Source of the DNA: VGMA01 sp964655475
GTDB lineage: Bacteria > Chlamydiota > Chlamydiia > Chlamydiales > VGMA01
DNA length: 38,853 nucleotides
Assembly: GCA_964655475.1 (NCBI GenBank)
Contig: CAZZMO010000014.1
Location: 1-38,853 of the forward strand
Direction of reading: 5' to 3'
In this document: positions 15,501 to 23,848 of the stretch, one piece after another
How the letters are laid out: every line of letters starts with the position of its first letter
Numbering within the stretch: position 1 is the first letter of the stretch
The notes under the pieces: model-generated
Seen by the model: only the letters and a program-made list of their open reading frames with translations
Database searches by the model: none
What the model was told of the DNA's origin: nothing
Position numbers and translations under genes: made by a program

Positions 15501-18084
15501 GGAAGTGGAGTCCTGTGGTTGGTTCATCGAGAATATAAAGGGTGTGCCCTTTTGGAGGTCTGATGAGCTCTTTCGCAAGTTTAATCCTTTGAGCCTCTCC
15601 ACCTGATAGGGTTGTAGAAGATTGTCCAATCTTGATGTAGTCGAGACCCACTTGTAAAAGAAAGTCGAGCTTGCGGTGGATTTCAGGAATGTTTTCGAAG
15701 AATGCGTGTGCCTCTTTGACAGACATCTCGAGCACTTCTTGGATGTTCTTCTCGCGGTAGGTGATCTGGAGTGTTTTTTCATCGAATCTCTTCCCTTCGC
15801 AGTCGTGGCAAAGGACCCACTCATCAGCGAGAAAGTCCATATCTACCTTGACCATTCCCATCCCGTGACAGGTGGGGCAAGAGCCCTCTTTCACATTGAA
15901 GCTAAAGCGACCCGCAAGGTAGCCTCTCGCTTTACTTTCTGGAAGCTCTGCGAAGAGATCTCTGATGTCATCGAATACTTTGATGTAGGTTGCAGGATTT
16001 GATCGAGGCGTTCTTCCAATCGGCCCTTGATCGATCCCAATCACTTTATCGAGAGAGTCGATCCCGTCACATCTGTCGTATGGGCCGATGGGGAGCTCAC
16101 TTTTATTCAGACGGTTCGAGAGCAAGGGGAAGAGGGTTCCCTCAATGAGACTCGATTTACCAGATCCAGAAACCCCGGTGATAGCGACAAAGAGATGGAG
16201 AGGGAGGTGAAAAGAGAGGTTTTGGAGGTTATTGTGCTTTGCTCCATAGAGTGATAACTTCTCATGAGAGTGCTTTCTCCTTTTTTCAGGGATGTGGATC
16301 GATTTTCTCCCTGAGAGATAATCTCCTGTGAGCGATCTCTTCTCTTTTTTGATGTCATCGAGAGTTCCTATAGCTACGATCTCTCCACCCATGACGCCTG
16401 CTCCTGGACCAATATCTACGATGAGATCTCCTGCAGCAATTGTTTCTTCATCGTGCTCAACGACAATGACGGTATTTCCCTTATCTTTGAGGGCCTGTAG
16501 AGTCTCAAGGAGCTTTTTATTATCTCGCTGGTGGAGTCCAATCGAAGGTTCATCGAGAACATAGGTGGCGCCAACAAGTCCCCCTCCAATTTGTGAAGCG
16601 AGGCGAACGCGCTGTGTTTCCCCACCAGAGAGGGAAGGGAGTGTTCGATCGAGGGTGAGATAAGAGAGTCCTACATGGTTTAAAAATCCAAGTCTGGAGC
16701 GGATTTCATAGATGAGATCTTGTACAATCTCAGGGACGGTGAGTGTCTGAAAAAAGGCAAGAGCCTCTTCAATCGACATTTTAGTGATCCCATCGATGGT
16801 ATAACCACCAACGCGGGCGCTACTCGGATAAGGTTTGAGCCTACTTTGTTTACAACTTTTGCAAGAGCTTTCATGCATGAAAGCGAGCATCTTCTTTTTG
16901 TAGACTTCACTCGAGGCTTCTGAGAAGCGCTGTTTTGCTTCAAAAATGACCCCTTTCCAGTGGACATACTCGGTCCAGCTCGTCTTTTTTGTGGGATGGA
17001 CAAAGCGCATCTTGAGCCATTTTTTGTCACTTCCATGTAAGAAGAGATCCTGCGCTTTTTTCGGAAGATCTTTGAAGGGGGTAGAGATGTCAAAATGGTA
17101 GAGGTGAGCGAGATTGTCGTAAATGTTTCCCCATTTCACTGTTTGGTAGCTTCCTGCAACTTTGCAGCAATCCTCTTGAATACTTAAATTGGGATCGATG
17201 ATTTTTTGAAGATCAAACTCTCTGGAAATTCCGAGTCCATGGCAAATGTCACACATTCCCTTGGGGTGATTAAAGGAAAAGTCTTCAGGCTCTAGTGGAG
17301 GATAGAATTGATTCGATTTCGGAGAGTATGCAAACTGAGAGTAAAAGGTTTCTACTTCTTCATCGATACTAAGGACTGACATCATCCCTTGGCCCATCTC
17401 GAGAGATTGTTTGATCGTTTCTAAGAGGCGATTCTTTTCAGCGAGGTCTACCTGGAGGCGATCGATGACGATGTCGATATCATGAGAGACATTTTTATCG
17501 AGATCAGGGGATCCATCAGAGAGGTGGTAAATGGCCCCATCGATCCTAACCCGTAGAAATCCTTTTTTGAGTAGGTCGACAAGTTCTTCTTTGAATTCAC
17601 CCTTTTTCCCTTTTGCAAAAGGGGCGAGTAGTAAAATTCTTTTCCCTAAAAATTTTTCTATGATTGCTTGAAAAATTTTATCTTCAGAAAGTGGGGTCAA
17701 TCTTTCTCCACTAATAGGGCAGTAGGTGTCAGAGGCTCTTGCAAAAAGGACCCGGAGGAAGTCGTAGATCTGAGTCATGGTTCCTACGGTCGACCTTGGG
17801 TTGTTTCCCCCCATTTTCTGCTCGATGGCAATAGTTGGGGAGATCCCTGTTATAGAAGTGGCATCAGGTTTTGGTAGGGGGGAGAGTTGGCGCCTTGCGC
17901 TTGGGGGGAGCGATTCAATGTAGCGGCGCTGCCCTTCAATAAAAATAGTATCAAATGCTAAAGAAGACTTACCAGAGCCGGAGACTCCCGTGAAAACAAT
18001 GAGTTGGTTTGGGAGGAGAGTGAGATCAATATTTTTTAAATTATGAACGAAAACATTTTTGAGTACTAACGGAGGGGAAGACAT
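12520..18084 (-). CDS. uvrA: Excinuclease ABC subunit A, double-length chlamydial form
   Basis: UvrA of the UvrABC nucleotide-excision repair system, which recognises DNA damage as an ATP-driven dimer and loads UvrB. This protein has 1,854 residues, twice the usual 940: two complete UvrA units in one chain. Four Walker A motifs are visible (GVSGSGKSS with K39, GVSGSGKSS near 640, GPSGSGKTS near 980, GVSGSGKST near 1571). There are four LSGGE signatures and zinc-finger CxxC pairs in both halves (CPTCHGMG...CHDC and CTKCFGMG...CPSC). Such fusion is characteristic of Chlamydiota. The ATG at 18084 starts the normal MSSPPLVLKNVFVHNLKNI; the open frame upstream starts only with TTG. It is divergent from a hydrolase-like gene and near pyk, as in Chlamydia. 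Confidence 0.97.
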   Translation of the reverse strand: MSSPPLVLKNVFVHNLKNIDLTLLPNQLIVFTGVSGSGKSSLAFDTIFIEGQRRYIESLPPSARRQLSPLPKPDATSITGISPTIAIEQKMGGNNPRSTVGTMTQIYDFLRVLFARASDTYCPISGERLTPLSEDKIFQAIIEKFLGKRILLLAPFAKGKKGEFKEELVDLLKKGFLRVRIDGAIYHLSDGSPDLDKNVSHDIDIVIDRLQVDLAEKNRLLETIKQSLEMGQGMMSVLSIDEEVETFYSQFAYSPKSNQFYPPLEPEDFSFNHPKGMCDICHGLGISREFDLQKIIDPNLSIQEDCCKVAGSYQTVKWGNIYDNLAHLYHFDISTPFKDLPKKAQDLFLHGSDKKWLKMRFVHPTKKTSWTEYVHWKGVIFEAKQRFSEASSEVYKKKMLAFMHESSCKSCKQSRLKPYPSSARVGGYTIDGITKMSIEEALAFFQTLTVPEIVQDLIYEIRSRLGFLNHVGLSYLTLDRTLPSLSGGETQRVRLASQIGGGLVGATYVLDEPSIGLHQRDNKKLLETLQALKDKGNTVIVVEHDEETIAAGDLIVDIGPGAGVMGGEIVAIGTLDDIKKEKRSLTGDYLSGRKSIHIPEKRRKHSHEKLSLYGAKHNNLQNLSFHLPLHLFVAITGVSGSGKSSLIEGTLFPLLSNRLNKSELPIGPYDRCDGIDSLDKVIGIDQGPIGRTPRSNPATYIKVFDDIRDLFAELPESKARGYLAGRFSFNVKEGSCPTCHGMGMVKVDMDFLADEWVLCHDCEGKRFDEKTLQITYREKNIQEVLEMSVKEAHAFFENIPEIHRKLDFLLQVGLDYIKIGQSSTTLSGGEAQRIKLAKELIRPPKGHTLYILDEPTTGLHFHDIKKLVDILQNLVEIGHSVVVIEHNLDLIKTVDWVIDLGPEGGSGGGQIIGEGTPEEVAKLSTPTGTYLKEALHPKEHVALPLAKGGKSYESISITGARQNNLKNISLEIPLHKISVFTGPSGSGKTSLAFDTLYAEGQRRYTESLSSYARQMIKQMMKAKVDDIQGLMASIAVEQKKHAGNPRSTVGTISEIYDYLRILYARLGIPYCPETGEKIERIDATYVTEKLLTLPEKTKVQILAPLSMGRQDSLEELQKKLLGEGYLRLRLNGTFHELEETIPYNKKIKNQIELVIDRLLIQEKDRRRLHDAVETAAKIGSDVVKIALEDQDLTFNLAFAVEKTGVSYPSIHYKTFSFNTEEGMCPDCMGLGFRYGCHLSDDPEILKYTPYKLFIRLVKHFFSPESEELFFEMLKKRGIDPLTPIHKLKKDQLDWFFQGDKEGSAPFRWRGINPLFTLYGKYSSGEVRYFVTEMLSKQECTSCQGSRLNPLARHVKLSKKTLPEVIDMPLSTLKSFLLDFQKSQNELTKTLQEVFEEAIERLEFLCGIGLSYLSLNRSAPTLSGGETARLHLGASLGSQMTGTLYVLDEPTTGLHPEDNHLLNEALLKLRDRGNTLVVVEHDPLTIEIADQIFDFGPGAGTGGGEISAFGTLEEIKKNPNSLTGLYRSGKKRPFMPKKKRSIQEHFSIKKAHKHNLKSVDVDIPFHALVCLTGVSGSGKSTLLHHVLEPELTKAGYKVLSLDQSPVGHTSRSDVSTYVDLLTPLRNFFSSLPEAKMRGLSPKNFSFNHKKGMCTKCFGMGYLSIDLQFLPSVESECPSCKGFRLNPLSLEVKYKGKHLGHLFDMTLDEAKLFLPPISKVVKIIDTLSSFGLGYLQIGRETASLSGGEASRLRLSKELIKSTKGHTIYLFDEPSSGLHDDDIDRLLPIFHKLVDQGHSVIFIEHNLTMMANADWIIDMGPGPGSLGGQVVGEGTPEKLSQLKTPTGKHLKKFLSTL

Positions 18085-18097
18085 ATGCCGTTCGCGC

Positions 18098-18126
18098 TTT
18101 TCATTTTTTTGGTTAAATGGTACAAT
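18098..18126 (+). promoter_or_regulatory. Candidate promoter for the hydrolase-like gene
   Basis: TTTTCA (18098-18103), 17-base spacer, TACAAT (18121-18126), then the gene start at 18158. It lies in the 73-base divergent spacer with uvrA. The -35 is weak and the -10 good. Confidence 0.4.
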
Positions 18127-18157
18127 ATAACACAAAAATCATTAAAAAGAACAATTT

Positions 18158-20245
18158 ATGTTTGAATCACCTCGTTGGATAGAAGCATCGAATCTTTCGT
18201 TTAATGCACATATTAAACTTGATACTGATGGAGCGTTTTATCATCCTGATCTAAAGGCTTGTAACGAATTAGAACCGATGATGCAAGTTCTCTCCTTTGA
18301 TCGGGTGACCACTTGCTCTTACAAGGATAACCGATGGCACTCCCATAGTGAAGAGTTGCAGTGTACATGGTATGAAGTAGCTCTCAGGATTACGATTTGG
18401 GTCGTTGCATGGATGTTGTTGATTCCTGCCATTGTTTTTATATCTTTGAAGGTCTGTTATGTCGAAAAAGTAAAAGAGATTGCAAAAGGGGCCTATCTTA
18501 CAGATCTTCGCGAAGGGCTTCAAGCAGCAAAACGTGAAGGTGATGTGTCAGAAATATTCATGAAAAAGATGGATATTGTTGCAGAGACTATTCGTGATGC
18601 ACCCTCCTACGACAGAGTGGTCATTAAAGATGTAGGTAATAAGGATTTTGAGTGTTTCACTAAGTGTGAATTCTTCATGAACTACTTGCCTGATGCGGCA
18701 GTAGCCTACCTAGCTAAAGAAGATTGGCAAGAAGAAAATCGGAATACTATGCAGTTTTTTCTCGACCATTTCGGAGAGGAAAGAGCGACCCGTATCTTTC
18801 AAATGGTAGGAGTTGATGTCACTTATTACCAAGAACATGGATTTGCCCTATCTCGTAAAGACGTTGCTAATTTCTTCGCTTTAACCTCTTTTGTCCACAT
18901 TGATGATATGAAGCTTATTTTTGAGGAACTCAAGAAAGCTAAAGTGGCAGAGCTAGGGTATCTTCATCTGGATCAACATCAAGTATCGCTTATCGTCAAA
19001 AAATTTGAGGAAAAAGAGTTTGATGCTTTAAGTAAAAAGCAGTACGACCTTCTATGGGACGTTTTGACCCCACTTTCCATATCGACAATGTTTGTCGATA
19101 AACCAGAAAGTAGAATGCAAACGGACCAAGATCGTGGATGTGATCTTCCAAGTATGATCAAGGCTCTTTGGATTGAACAGACACACCTCCGTTGGCGCCC
19201 TGATATGAAGCAGCGCGAATTTGATTACACATTGATCAAGAGCTTAGTGGGTGCATTCCATGAGCATAATCATGTTTCCTTAAAGGGGAAAGTCATTCGT
19301 CAGCAAAAAGGGTATGGAGTGATCCAGCCGATGATCGCTGCTGCAGGTTGCTACTGCATCCCTGTGGAAGCACTTGGCGCAACGAGAAGGGAAATCTATA
19401 CAGATAAACGAAATTCTGAAGGGAAGCTCAAAGAAGATACCTATCTTTCTCGCCTTCTATTCCTCCCAACACAAGGATTTGCCCGTTTTGTTCCGAGAAC
19501 ATGGGAATCGATCGCAGGGGTATTCCAGAAAAATATGGGAGCCAAAGGGGTCTTAGCGATTTGGCCAAGATTAGAGAAGCTTTTTGCTAAGCCTGCTTTC
19601 AATAGAGTTGATATGATTGGCTACAGCCAAGGGGGCGCTCAGGCGGCCATGGCTGCGACCATGGCACTCAAAGATGGGCATGTGCGTAAGTTGACCAAAG
19701 TGTGTTCTCCAGCAAATGATGAGGCAACAGCAGAATTATTCGCAGAACTAGTTCGTGAAAGAGGAAAAGTTACACCGAAAGACCGATATGTCATTAAAGT
19801 GAATACGATCTGGCAGAGTGCTGATAGAGCGCACATGGCAGAAAAGAGGGAAGTGAGTATGAACGCCGTACAAGAAGACCTCTCGAGAAAAAACCCACTT
19901 GTTAAACACAAGATCCATTGGTATTCCACACCAAAAGAAGTGGAAGAAAGAAGTGGAGAGATGCCACATAAGTTAGAAGCCCCTGTATCATCCATTCAGG
20001 TCATTTGGGAAGCTTTTGCAGCGGTTTGGGGAGCTCATGGAGATGACATGACGATGGATGATGAGTATATCGATAGTGTGATCAGTACTACAGATCAAAG
20101 GGATACAGTTTTGTCTCAACTCGATAATGAGCCGTTCCATTGGGAGCCTGTGAGAGAAGAGGTAATCAACTGGGTAGGTTATCAAACTCCTAGCGACTAT
20201 TTTGCAAAGCAAGCTCGTAACATGTTGAGAATGAATCCAGTATAA
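18158..20245 (+). CDS. Membrane-anchored alpha/beta-hydrolase-like protein
   Basis: A 695-residue protein of unknown function. One strong transmembrane helix is at about residues 73-98 (around ITIWVVAWMLLIPAIVFISL), after a soluble N-terminal segment. The middle (100-340) is helical and charged. The C-terminal part holds a lipase-like nucleophile elbow GYSQGG at 488-493 (S490) after a strand (NRVDMI). D556 (QSADRAH) and H627 (WGAHGDD) are candidate partners for a Ser-Asp-His triad. The ribosome-binding site before the ATG is weak (AAAAGAAC). It sits between uvrA and pyk, adjacent or nearly so in pathogenic chlamydiae, so it may be an insertion there. Esterase or lipase activity is inference. 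Confidence 0.7.
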   Translation: MFESPRWIEASNLSFNAHIKLDTDGAFYHPDLKACNELEPMMQVLSFDRVTTCSYKDNRWHSHSEELQCTWYEVALRITIWVVAWMLLIPAIVFISLKVCYVEKVKEIAKGAYLTDLREGLQAAKREGDVSEIFMKKMDIVAETIRDAPSYDRVVIKDVGNKDFECFTKCEFFMNYLPDAAVAYLAKEDWQEENRNTMQFFLDHFGEERATRIFQMVGVDVTYYQEHGFALSRKDVANFFALTSFVHIDDMKLIFEELKKAKVAELGYLHLDQHQVSLIVKKFEEKEFDALSKKQYDLLWDVLTPLSISTMFVDKPESRMQTDQDRGCDLPSMIKALWIEQTHLRWRPDMKQREFDYTLIKSLVGAFHEHNHVSLKGKVIRQQKGYGVIQPMIAAAGCYCIPVEALGATRREIYTDKRNSEGKLKEDTYLSRLLFLPTQGFARFVPRTWESIAGVFQKNMGAKGVLAIWPRLEKLFAKPAFNRVDMIGYSQGGAQAAMAATMALKDGHVRKLTKVCSPANDEATAELFAELVRERGKVTPKDRYVIKVNTIWQSADRAHMAEKREVSMNAVQEDLSRKNPLVKHKIHWYSTPKEVEERSGEMPHKLEAPVSSIQVIWEAFAAVWGAHGDDMTMDDEYIDSVISTTDQRDTVLSQLDNEPFHWEPVREEVINWVGYQTPSDYFAKQARNMLRMNPV

Positions 20246-20250
20246 AACAG

Positions 20251-20279
20251 TTGAGAGTGTAATCTTTTCCTGATAGGAT
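20251..20279 (+). promoter_or_regulatory. Candidate promoter for pyk
   Basis: TTGAGA (20251-20256), 17-base spacer, TAGGAT (20274-20279), 31 bases before the pyk start. Confidence 0.4.
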
Positions 20280-20309
20280 TCCCTTTGAGTATCTAGGAAG
20301 GGGTTCCTC

Positions 20310-22136
20310 ATGTCGCCTATCCGTTTTCGCAAAACAAAGATTATCTGTACGATCGGTCCATCTTGCAATAGTCGGGACCAGATCCTTGCTCTAGCCAAGG
20401 CAGGGATGAACATTGCCCGTCTCAATTTCAGCCATGGTAGTCATGAAGAACACCTATCAGCGATCAAGCACATCAAATCGGTCAGAGAAGAGCTGAAAGT
20501 GTCTCTTGCCATCATGCTCGATACCAAAGGGCCTGAAATTAGGACTGGAGGGATTGGGCAAGAGGGGATCAATGTCATCCCCGGTTTTCAATTTACCATC
20601 GTAAAGAAATTGGAAGGAGGGGCAGAGCCTCAGATCACTCTCGATCCTCCATTGATTGTCGACCATCTAAAAGAGGGAGACACCGTTCTCATCGATGATG
20701 GTTATATTGAATGTAGAGTATTGAAAAAAGGGGCAGATCGAGCCCTTTTAGAAGTCCTCAATTTCGGAGTGATCAAAAATAGAAAGGGGGTTAATCTTCC
20801 TGGAAAAGCGCTCCCATTCCCTGATATTACCGATCGAGATGCTGAAGATATCCGATTTGGCGCGACTCACGATGTCGATATCATCGCTGCTTCTTTCATT
20901 TGCATTCCTGAGCAAGTTCTAGCCATCAAAAGGCTCCTTGCCGAAGAGGGATCTTCTGACGTCCACGTGATTGCCAAGATTGAAAGTCAGCAGGCAGTCG
21001 ACAACTTTGATCACATCCTACAAGTAGCTGACGGCATCATGGTGGCAAGAGGTGATCTCGGTGTAGAAATGCCCATTACCTCAGTCCCAAGAATTCAAAA
21101 GCAGATCATCAAAAAGTGTGGAGAACAGGCGAAACCTGTCATCATTGCAACGCAGATGTTAGAGTCGATGATCCATTGTCCTCGTCCTACAAGAGCGGAG
21201 GTCTCTGATGTTGCGAACGCAATCTATGACTCTGCCTCTGCTGTCATGTTATCAGCAGAGACAGCGACAGGGCGTTATGCGATCCAGACGGTGAAGATGA
21301 TGGATGAAATTGTGAGAGATGCAGAAGCAGATATCGCTACATCAGGACAATTTCATAGAAAGCAAGAAGATGCAAAAGTTTACAATATACCAGCAGCACT
21401 TGCACAGGCGGCAGTGACTACTTCTGTCCATGCTGGAGCTAAAGCGATCGTAGTCTTTTCGAGAAGTGGCAACATGGCAAGGCTCATCTCTAGAGCGCGC
21501 CCCAAACAACCGATCATTGTCGTCACACCGAATAAGAAAACCTACCACCAGATGTCTTTAGCTTGGGGAACGCACGCAGTGATTGAAAAGGTTGATGAAA
21601 TCAAAGCAAATCTCAACTTTTTGAGCTGTTACCTCATTCAGCAAAAGCTTGTTGAATATGGAGATTTTGTCGTGATCACTCTCGGCACTCCCTATGGTAT
21701 CAGTCACACGACGAATACCATTACGGTAGAGAGTATGGGAAGTGTTATTGCAAGAGGGATGCCTATAAGAAGCTCTCCAGAGAGTCACTTCATCTATGCA
21801 AGAAGGAGAATCATTCTCGATGCAGACTGGAAAAAAGAGCAAAGTTGTAAAGGGGAAATCGTCGTTTTAACCGAACTCAAAAAAGAACATTTTCCACTTC
21901 TAAAAGAAGCAAAAGCGCTCATCTTACAAAATAGCCGAGAAGATCTCGTTTCTGAAAAACTTGCCCGTGAGTATGCAGAAAAGAACAGCTTCCCATGCAT
22001 CATCAGAGCAGATTCTGCCTCTTTGCTATTGAAAGAAGATGAGTGGATTTCAATTTGTGAAGATCGAGGTCTCATTTTCCGAGGCGATGCTGCCAAAGAG
22101 AAGGGAATGATCGAAAAAGCATGTGTCGAATTTTAA
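20310..22136 (+). CDS. pyk: Pyruvate kinase with C-terminal PEP-utiliser-like extension
   Basis: Pyruvate kinase converts phosphoenolpyruvate and ADP to pyruvate and ATP, the last step of glycolysis. Recognised by KTKIICTIGPSC at the N-terminus, MNIARLNFSHG, the KIESQQAVDNFD active-site strand, VARGDLGVE, ATQMLESM and TRAEVSDVANA. At 608 residues it is about 120 longer than the usual 470-485 form. The extra C-terminal domain (about 500-605, with GEIVVLTELKKEHFPLLKEA and GLIFRGDA) matches the PEP-utiliser mobile-domain fold found at the C-terminus of Bacillus-type pyruvate kinases. The TSHAA-type histidine motif is not present, so a phosphohistidine role is unlikely. The ribosome-binding site is AGGAAGGGG. 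Confidence 0.95.
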   Translation: MSPIRFRKTKIICTIGPSCNSRDQILALAKAGMNIARLNFSHGSHEEHLSAIKHIKSVREELKVSLAIMLDTKGPEIRTGGIGQEGINVIPGFQFTIVKKLEGGAEPQITLDPPLIVDHLKEGDTVLIDDGYIECRVLKKGADRALLEVLNFGVIKNRKGVNLPGKALPFPDITDRDAEDIRFGATHDVDIIAASFICIPEQVLAIKRLLAEEGSSDVHVIAKIESQQAVDNFDHILQVADGIMVARGDLGVEMPITSVPRIQKQIIKKCGEQAKPVIIATQMLESMIHCPRPTRAEVSDVANAIYDSASAVMLSAETATGRYAIQTVKMMDEIVRDAEADIATSGQFHRKQEDAKVYNIPAALAQAAVTTSVHAGAKAIVVFSRSGNMARLISRARPKQPIIVVTPNKKTYHQMSLAWGTHAVIEKVDEIKANLNFLSCYLIQQKLVEYGDFVVITLGTPYGISHTTNTITVESMGSVIARGMPIRSSPESHFIYARRRIILDADWKKEQSCKGEIVVLTELKKEHFPLLKEAKALILQNSREDLVSEKLAREYAEKNSFPCIIRADSASLLLKEDEWISICEDRGLIFRGDAAKEKGMIEKACVEF

Positions 22137-22141
22137 ACACA

Positions 22142-22177
22142 TTGTAAAGATTGTAGCGCTCTGCTAGATTCTTTACA
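22142..22177 (+). promoter_or_regulatory. Promoter with overlapping inverted repeat before first GH1 gene
   Basis: TTGTAA (22142-22147), 17-base spacer, TAGATT (22165-22170). An 8-base inverted repeat, TGTAAAGA (22143-22150) and TCTTTACA (22170-22177), brackets the promoter, as an operator would. The predicted transcription start lies only about 4 bases before the ATG, and no ribosome-binding site is visible. Confidence 0.4.
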
Positions 22178-22180
22178 CAT

Positions 22181-23773
22181 ATGATTACTCAATACTACTG
22201 CCATTATTGGGAGCAAGTCGCTAGTAGACTGCTTCCTTTAGAAGAGGGATCGAGCGAGTCTCGGATTCCTAGATTGCTTCCCCTTGTTTATCAATTGCCG
22301 ATTGCACTGCTCATGTCAGGCACCGCTGGTGTGAGATCGATACTATCTCTTGCAAATGATATATTCTGTCCTGAAGAAAGAGGGAATCCAAAAGAAGATT
22401 TTTCTCTGGTCCTCAAAGACTCTCGCTACTGGAAACAGATTGAGCCGCTTGAAGAAACATTGCAGCTTGAAGAGCGGCATCTGATTGGCCCAGCTACTTG
22501 TACTTATCAAGATTCTGGTCTCGATCATTGCCCAAATTCTCAGTGGGCTGATTATGAAAAGAGGAGAGTGCCTGAAAGTGAGCAAAGTAAGAGTTCAGCG
22601 AATCTCTATGAGCTCTATAAAACTCCAGAAGGGAGAAAGGAAGTCATAGAGCGGCTCCAAAAACTTGGAGCCAACAGTTACCGCTTTTCTGTCGAATGGA
22701 GCCAAATTGAGCCAAAAAAAGGGGAGTACAATGAGGAAGCTCTTCAGGTCTATGTAGATCTTTGTAAGAGTTTACGAGATGCAAATATCCGCCCTGTAGT
22801 GACTTTTCTCCATTTTTCTGAGCCGTATTGGTGGCATTTGGAGGGGAGTTTTGAAAATGATGAGAATGTCATACCTTTCATTAGTTTTTGCTCTTATGTA
22901 TATAAGGCTTTGACAGTAGATTATCAGGATAAGCCACTTGTTGATATTTTTTGCACCATCAATGAACCTGCCATCGATGCCTTTTCTCGTTATATAAGGG
23001 GAGCCTTTCCACCTGAAGTCATGGGAGACTTTAAACGGGCAGCCCATTTTCTTCATGGCGCCTTGAAAGCGCACCAAGCGGTCTACCAAGCATTAAAAAG
23101 GGATGATGTGGAGATTGGGATCACGCATCAAAGGCTCTCTTTCAAACCAAAGTATGGGATTGTGACTCCTGCGACGCACTATTTGACTCATTTTGTCAAT
23201 GAAGTCTCCCTTGAATACTTCCGCTCAGGGAAGTTCGATGTGAAGGTTCCTTTAGTCTGCAATATTTCTATACAGGATGAGAAGCCTACTACCGATTTTG
23301 TAGGACTACAATACTATGTGCGCCCTTTGATCGGATTTGGTTCAGTGAGTTATTACGAAGAGATGACAATGATGCCCTTCAGAGAAGATGCAGAAGGGAT
23401 TTATGAGGCCATGCTAGAGGTCTATGATGCCTATCAAAAGCCTATCTTCATCACAGAAAATGGGATCTCAACTAATGATGAAGCACAGCGCTATCGCTAT
23501 ATGGAAAGATCTCTTTACTCTATACAAAGGGCAATCGATCAAATTGGTAAAGAGAACTTCATGGGATATCTCGTCTGGTCTTTTTGTAAGAATATGGAAT
23601 GGGATATGAAAATGGATCCTCAAGATTTTGGAGCATTTCCTTTGAATAGGAATGAGTTAGGGACTTGGAACCTTGCCAAGGAGCCAAGGCTTGGTATCCA
23701 GCCCCTGATCAAAATTGCCAAGGCCTGGCAAGAGCGATATGGAGCTAAAGATGAAGTGCGTGAAGTTGCGTAA
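22181..23773 (+). CDS. GH1-family beta-glycosidase, copy 1
   Basis: A 530-residue family-1 glycoside hydrolase (beta-glucosidase or related), a retaining (beta/alpha)8 enzyme. The acid/base glutamate is E262 in CTINEP and the nucleophile is E426 in ITENGIS. The family start element is LIGPATCTYQDSG (normally GxATxxYQ), and TFLHFSEPYW supplies the usual substrate-site His. The first 85-100 residues, before the barrel, are extra: an amphipathic and hydrophobic segment (LPLVYQLPIALLMSG) that may sit on a membrane. The ATG lacks a Shine-Dalgarno sequence, but the N-terminus is conserved in copy 2. The substrate, and whether the sugar is phosphorylated, cannot be told. Confidence 0.88.
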   Translation: MITQYYCHYWEQVASRLLPLEEGSSESRIPRLLPLVYQLPIALLMSGTAGVRSILSLANDIFCPEERGNPKEDFSLVLKDSRYWKQIEPLEETLQLEERHLIGPATCTYQDSGLDHCPNSQWADYEKRRVPESEQSKSSANLYELYKTPEGRKEVIERLQKLGANSYRFSVEWSQIEPKKGEYNEEALQVYVDLCKSLRDANIRPVVTFLHFSEPYWWHLEGSFENDENVIPFISFCSYVYKALTVDYQDKPLVDIFCTINEPAIDAFSRYIRGAFPPEVMGDFKRAAHFLHGALKAHQAVYQALKRDDVEIGITHQRLSFKPKYGIVTPATHYLTHFVNEVSLEYFRSGKFDVKVPLVCNISIQDEKPTTDFVGLQYYVRPLIGFGSVSYYEEMTMMPFREDAEGIYEAMLEVYDAYQKPIFITENGISTNDEAQRYRYMERSLYSIQRAIDQIGKENFMGYLVWSFCKNMEWDMKMDPQDFGAFPLNRNELGTWNLAKEPRLGIQPLIKIAKAWQERYGAKDEVREVA

Positions 23774-23775
23774 TG

Positions 23776-23790
23776 AGCTGATTATCAGCT
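23776..23790. promoter_or_regulatory. Perfect dyad AGCTGAT-T-ATCAGCT between the GH1 genes
   Basis: Seven-base arms around one central base, 3 bases after the stop of copy 1. There is no following T-run, so it suits an operator better than an intrinsic terminator. Confidence 0.4.
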
Positions 23791-23806
23791 GACAGATCTC
23801 TCAGTG

Positions 23807-23832
23807 TTTTCACTTTGATAAAGTAGTGAAAA
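23807..23832. promoter_or_regulatory. Second inverted repeat upstream of GH1 copy 2
   Basis: TTTTCAC (23807-23813) and GTGAAAA (23826-23832) are 7-base inverted arms around 12 bases. An inner dyad ACTTT-GAT-AAAGT (23812-23824) overlaps the left arm. It lies just before the ribosome-binding site of copy 2, so it could bind a regulator or fold in the leader RNA. Confidence 0.35.
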
Positions 23833-23848
23833 TATTGATGAGGTTATT

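Noticed and set aside
12571..17877. Many plus-strand open frames opposite uvrA
   Set aside because: Antisense frames within a well-supported gene; none shows a signal, motif or ribosome-binding site.
12517..18084. Possible assembly duplication creating double-length UvrA
   Set aside because: The two halves differ widely in sequence, and double UvrA is a known chlamydial trait, so it is not an artefact.
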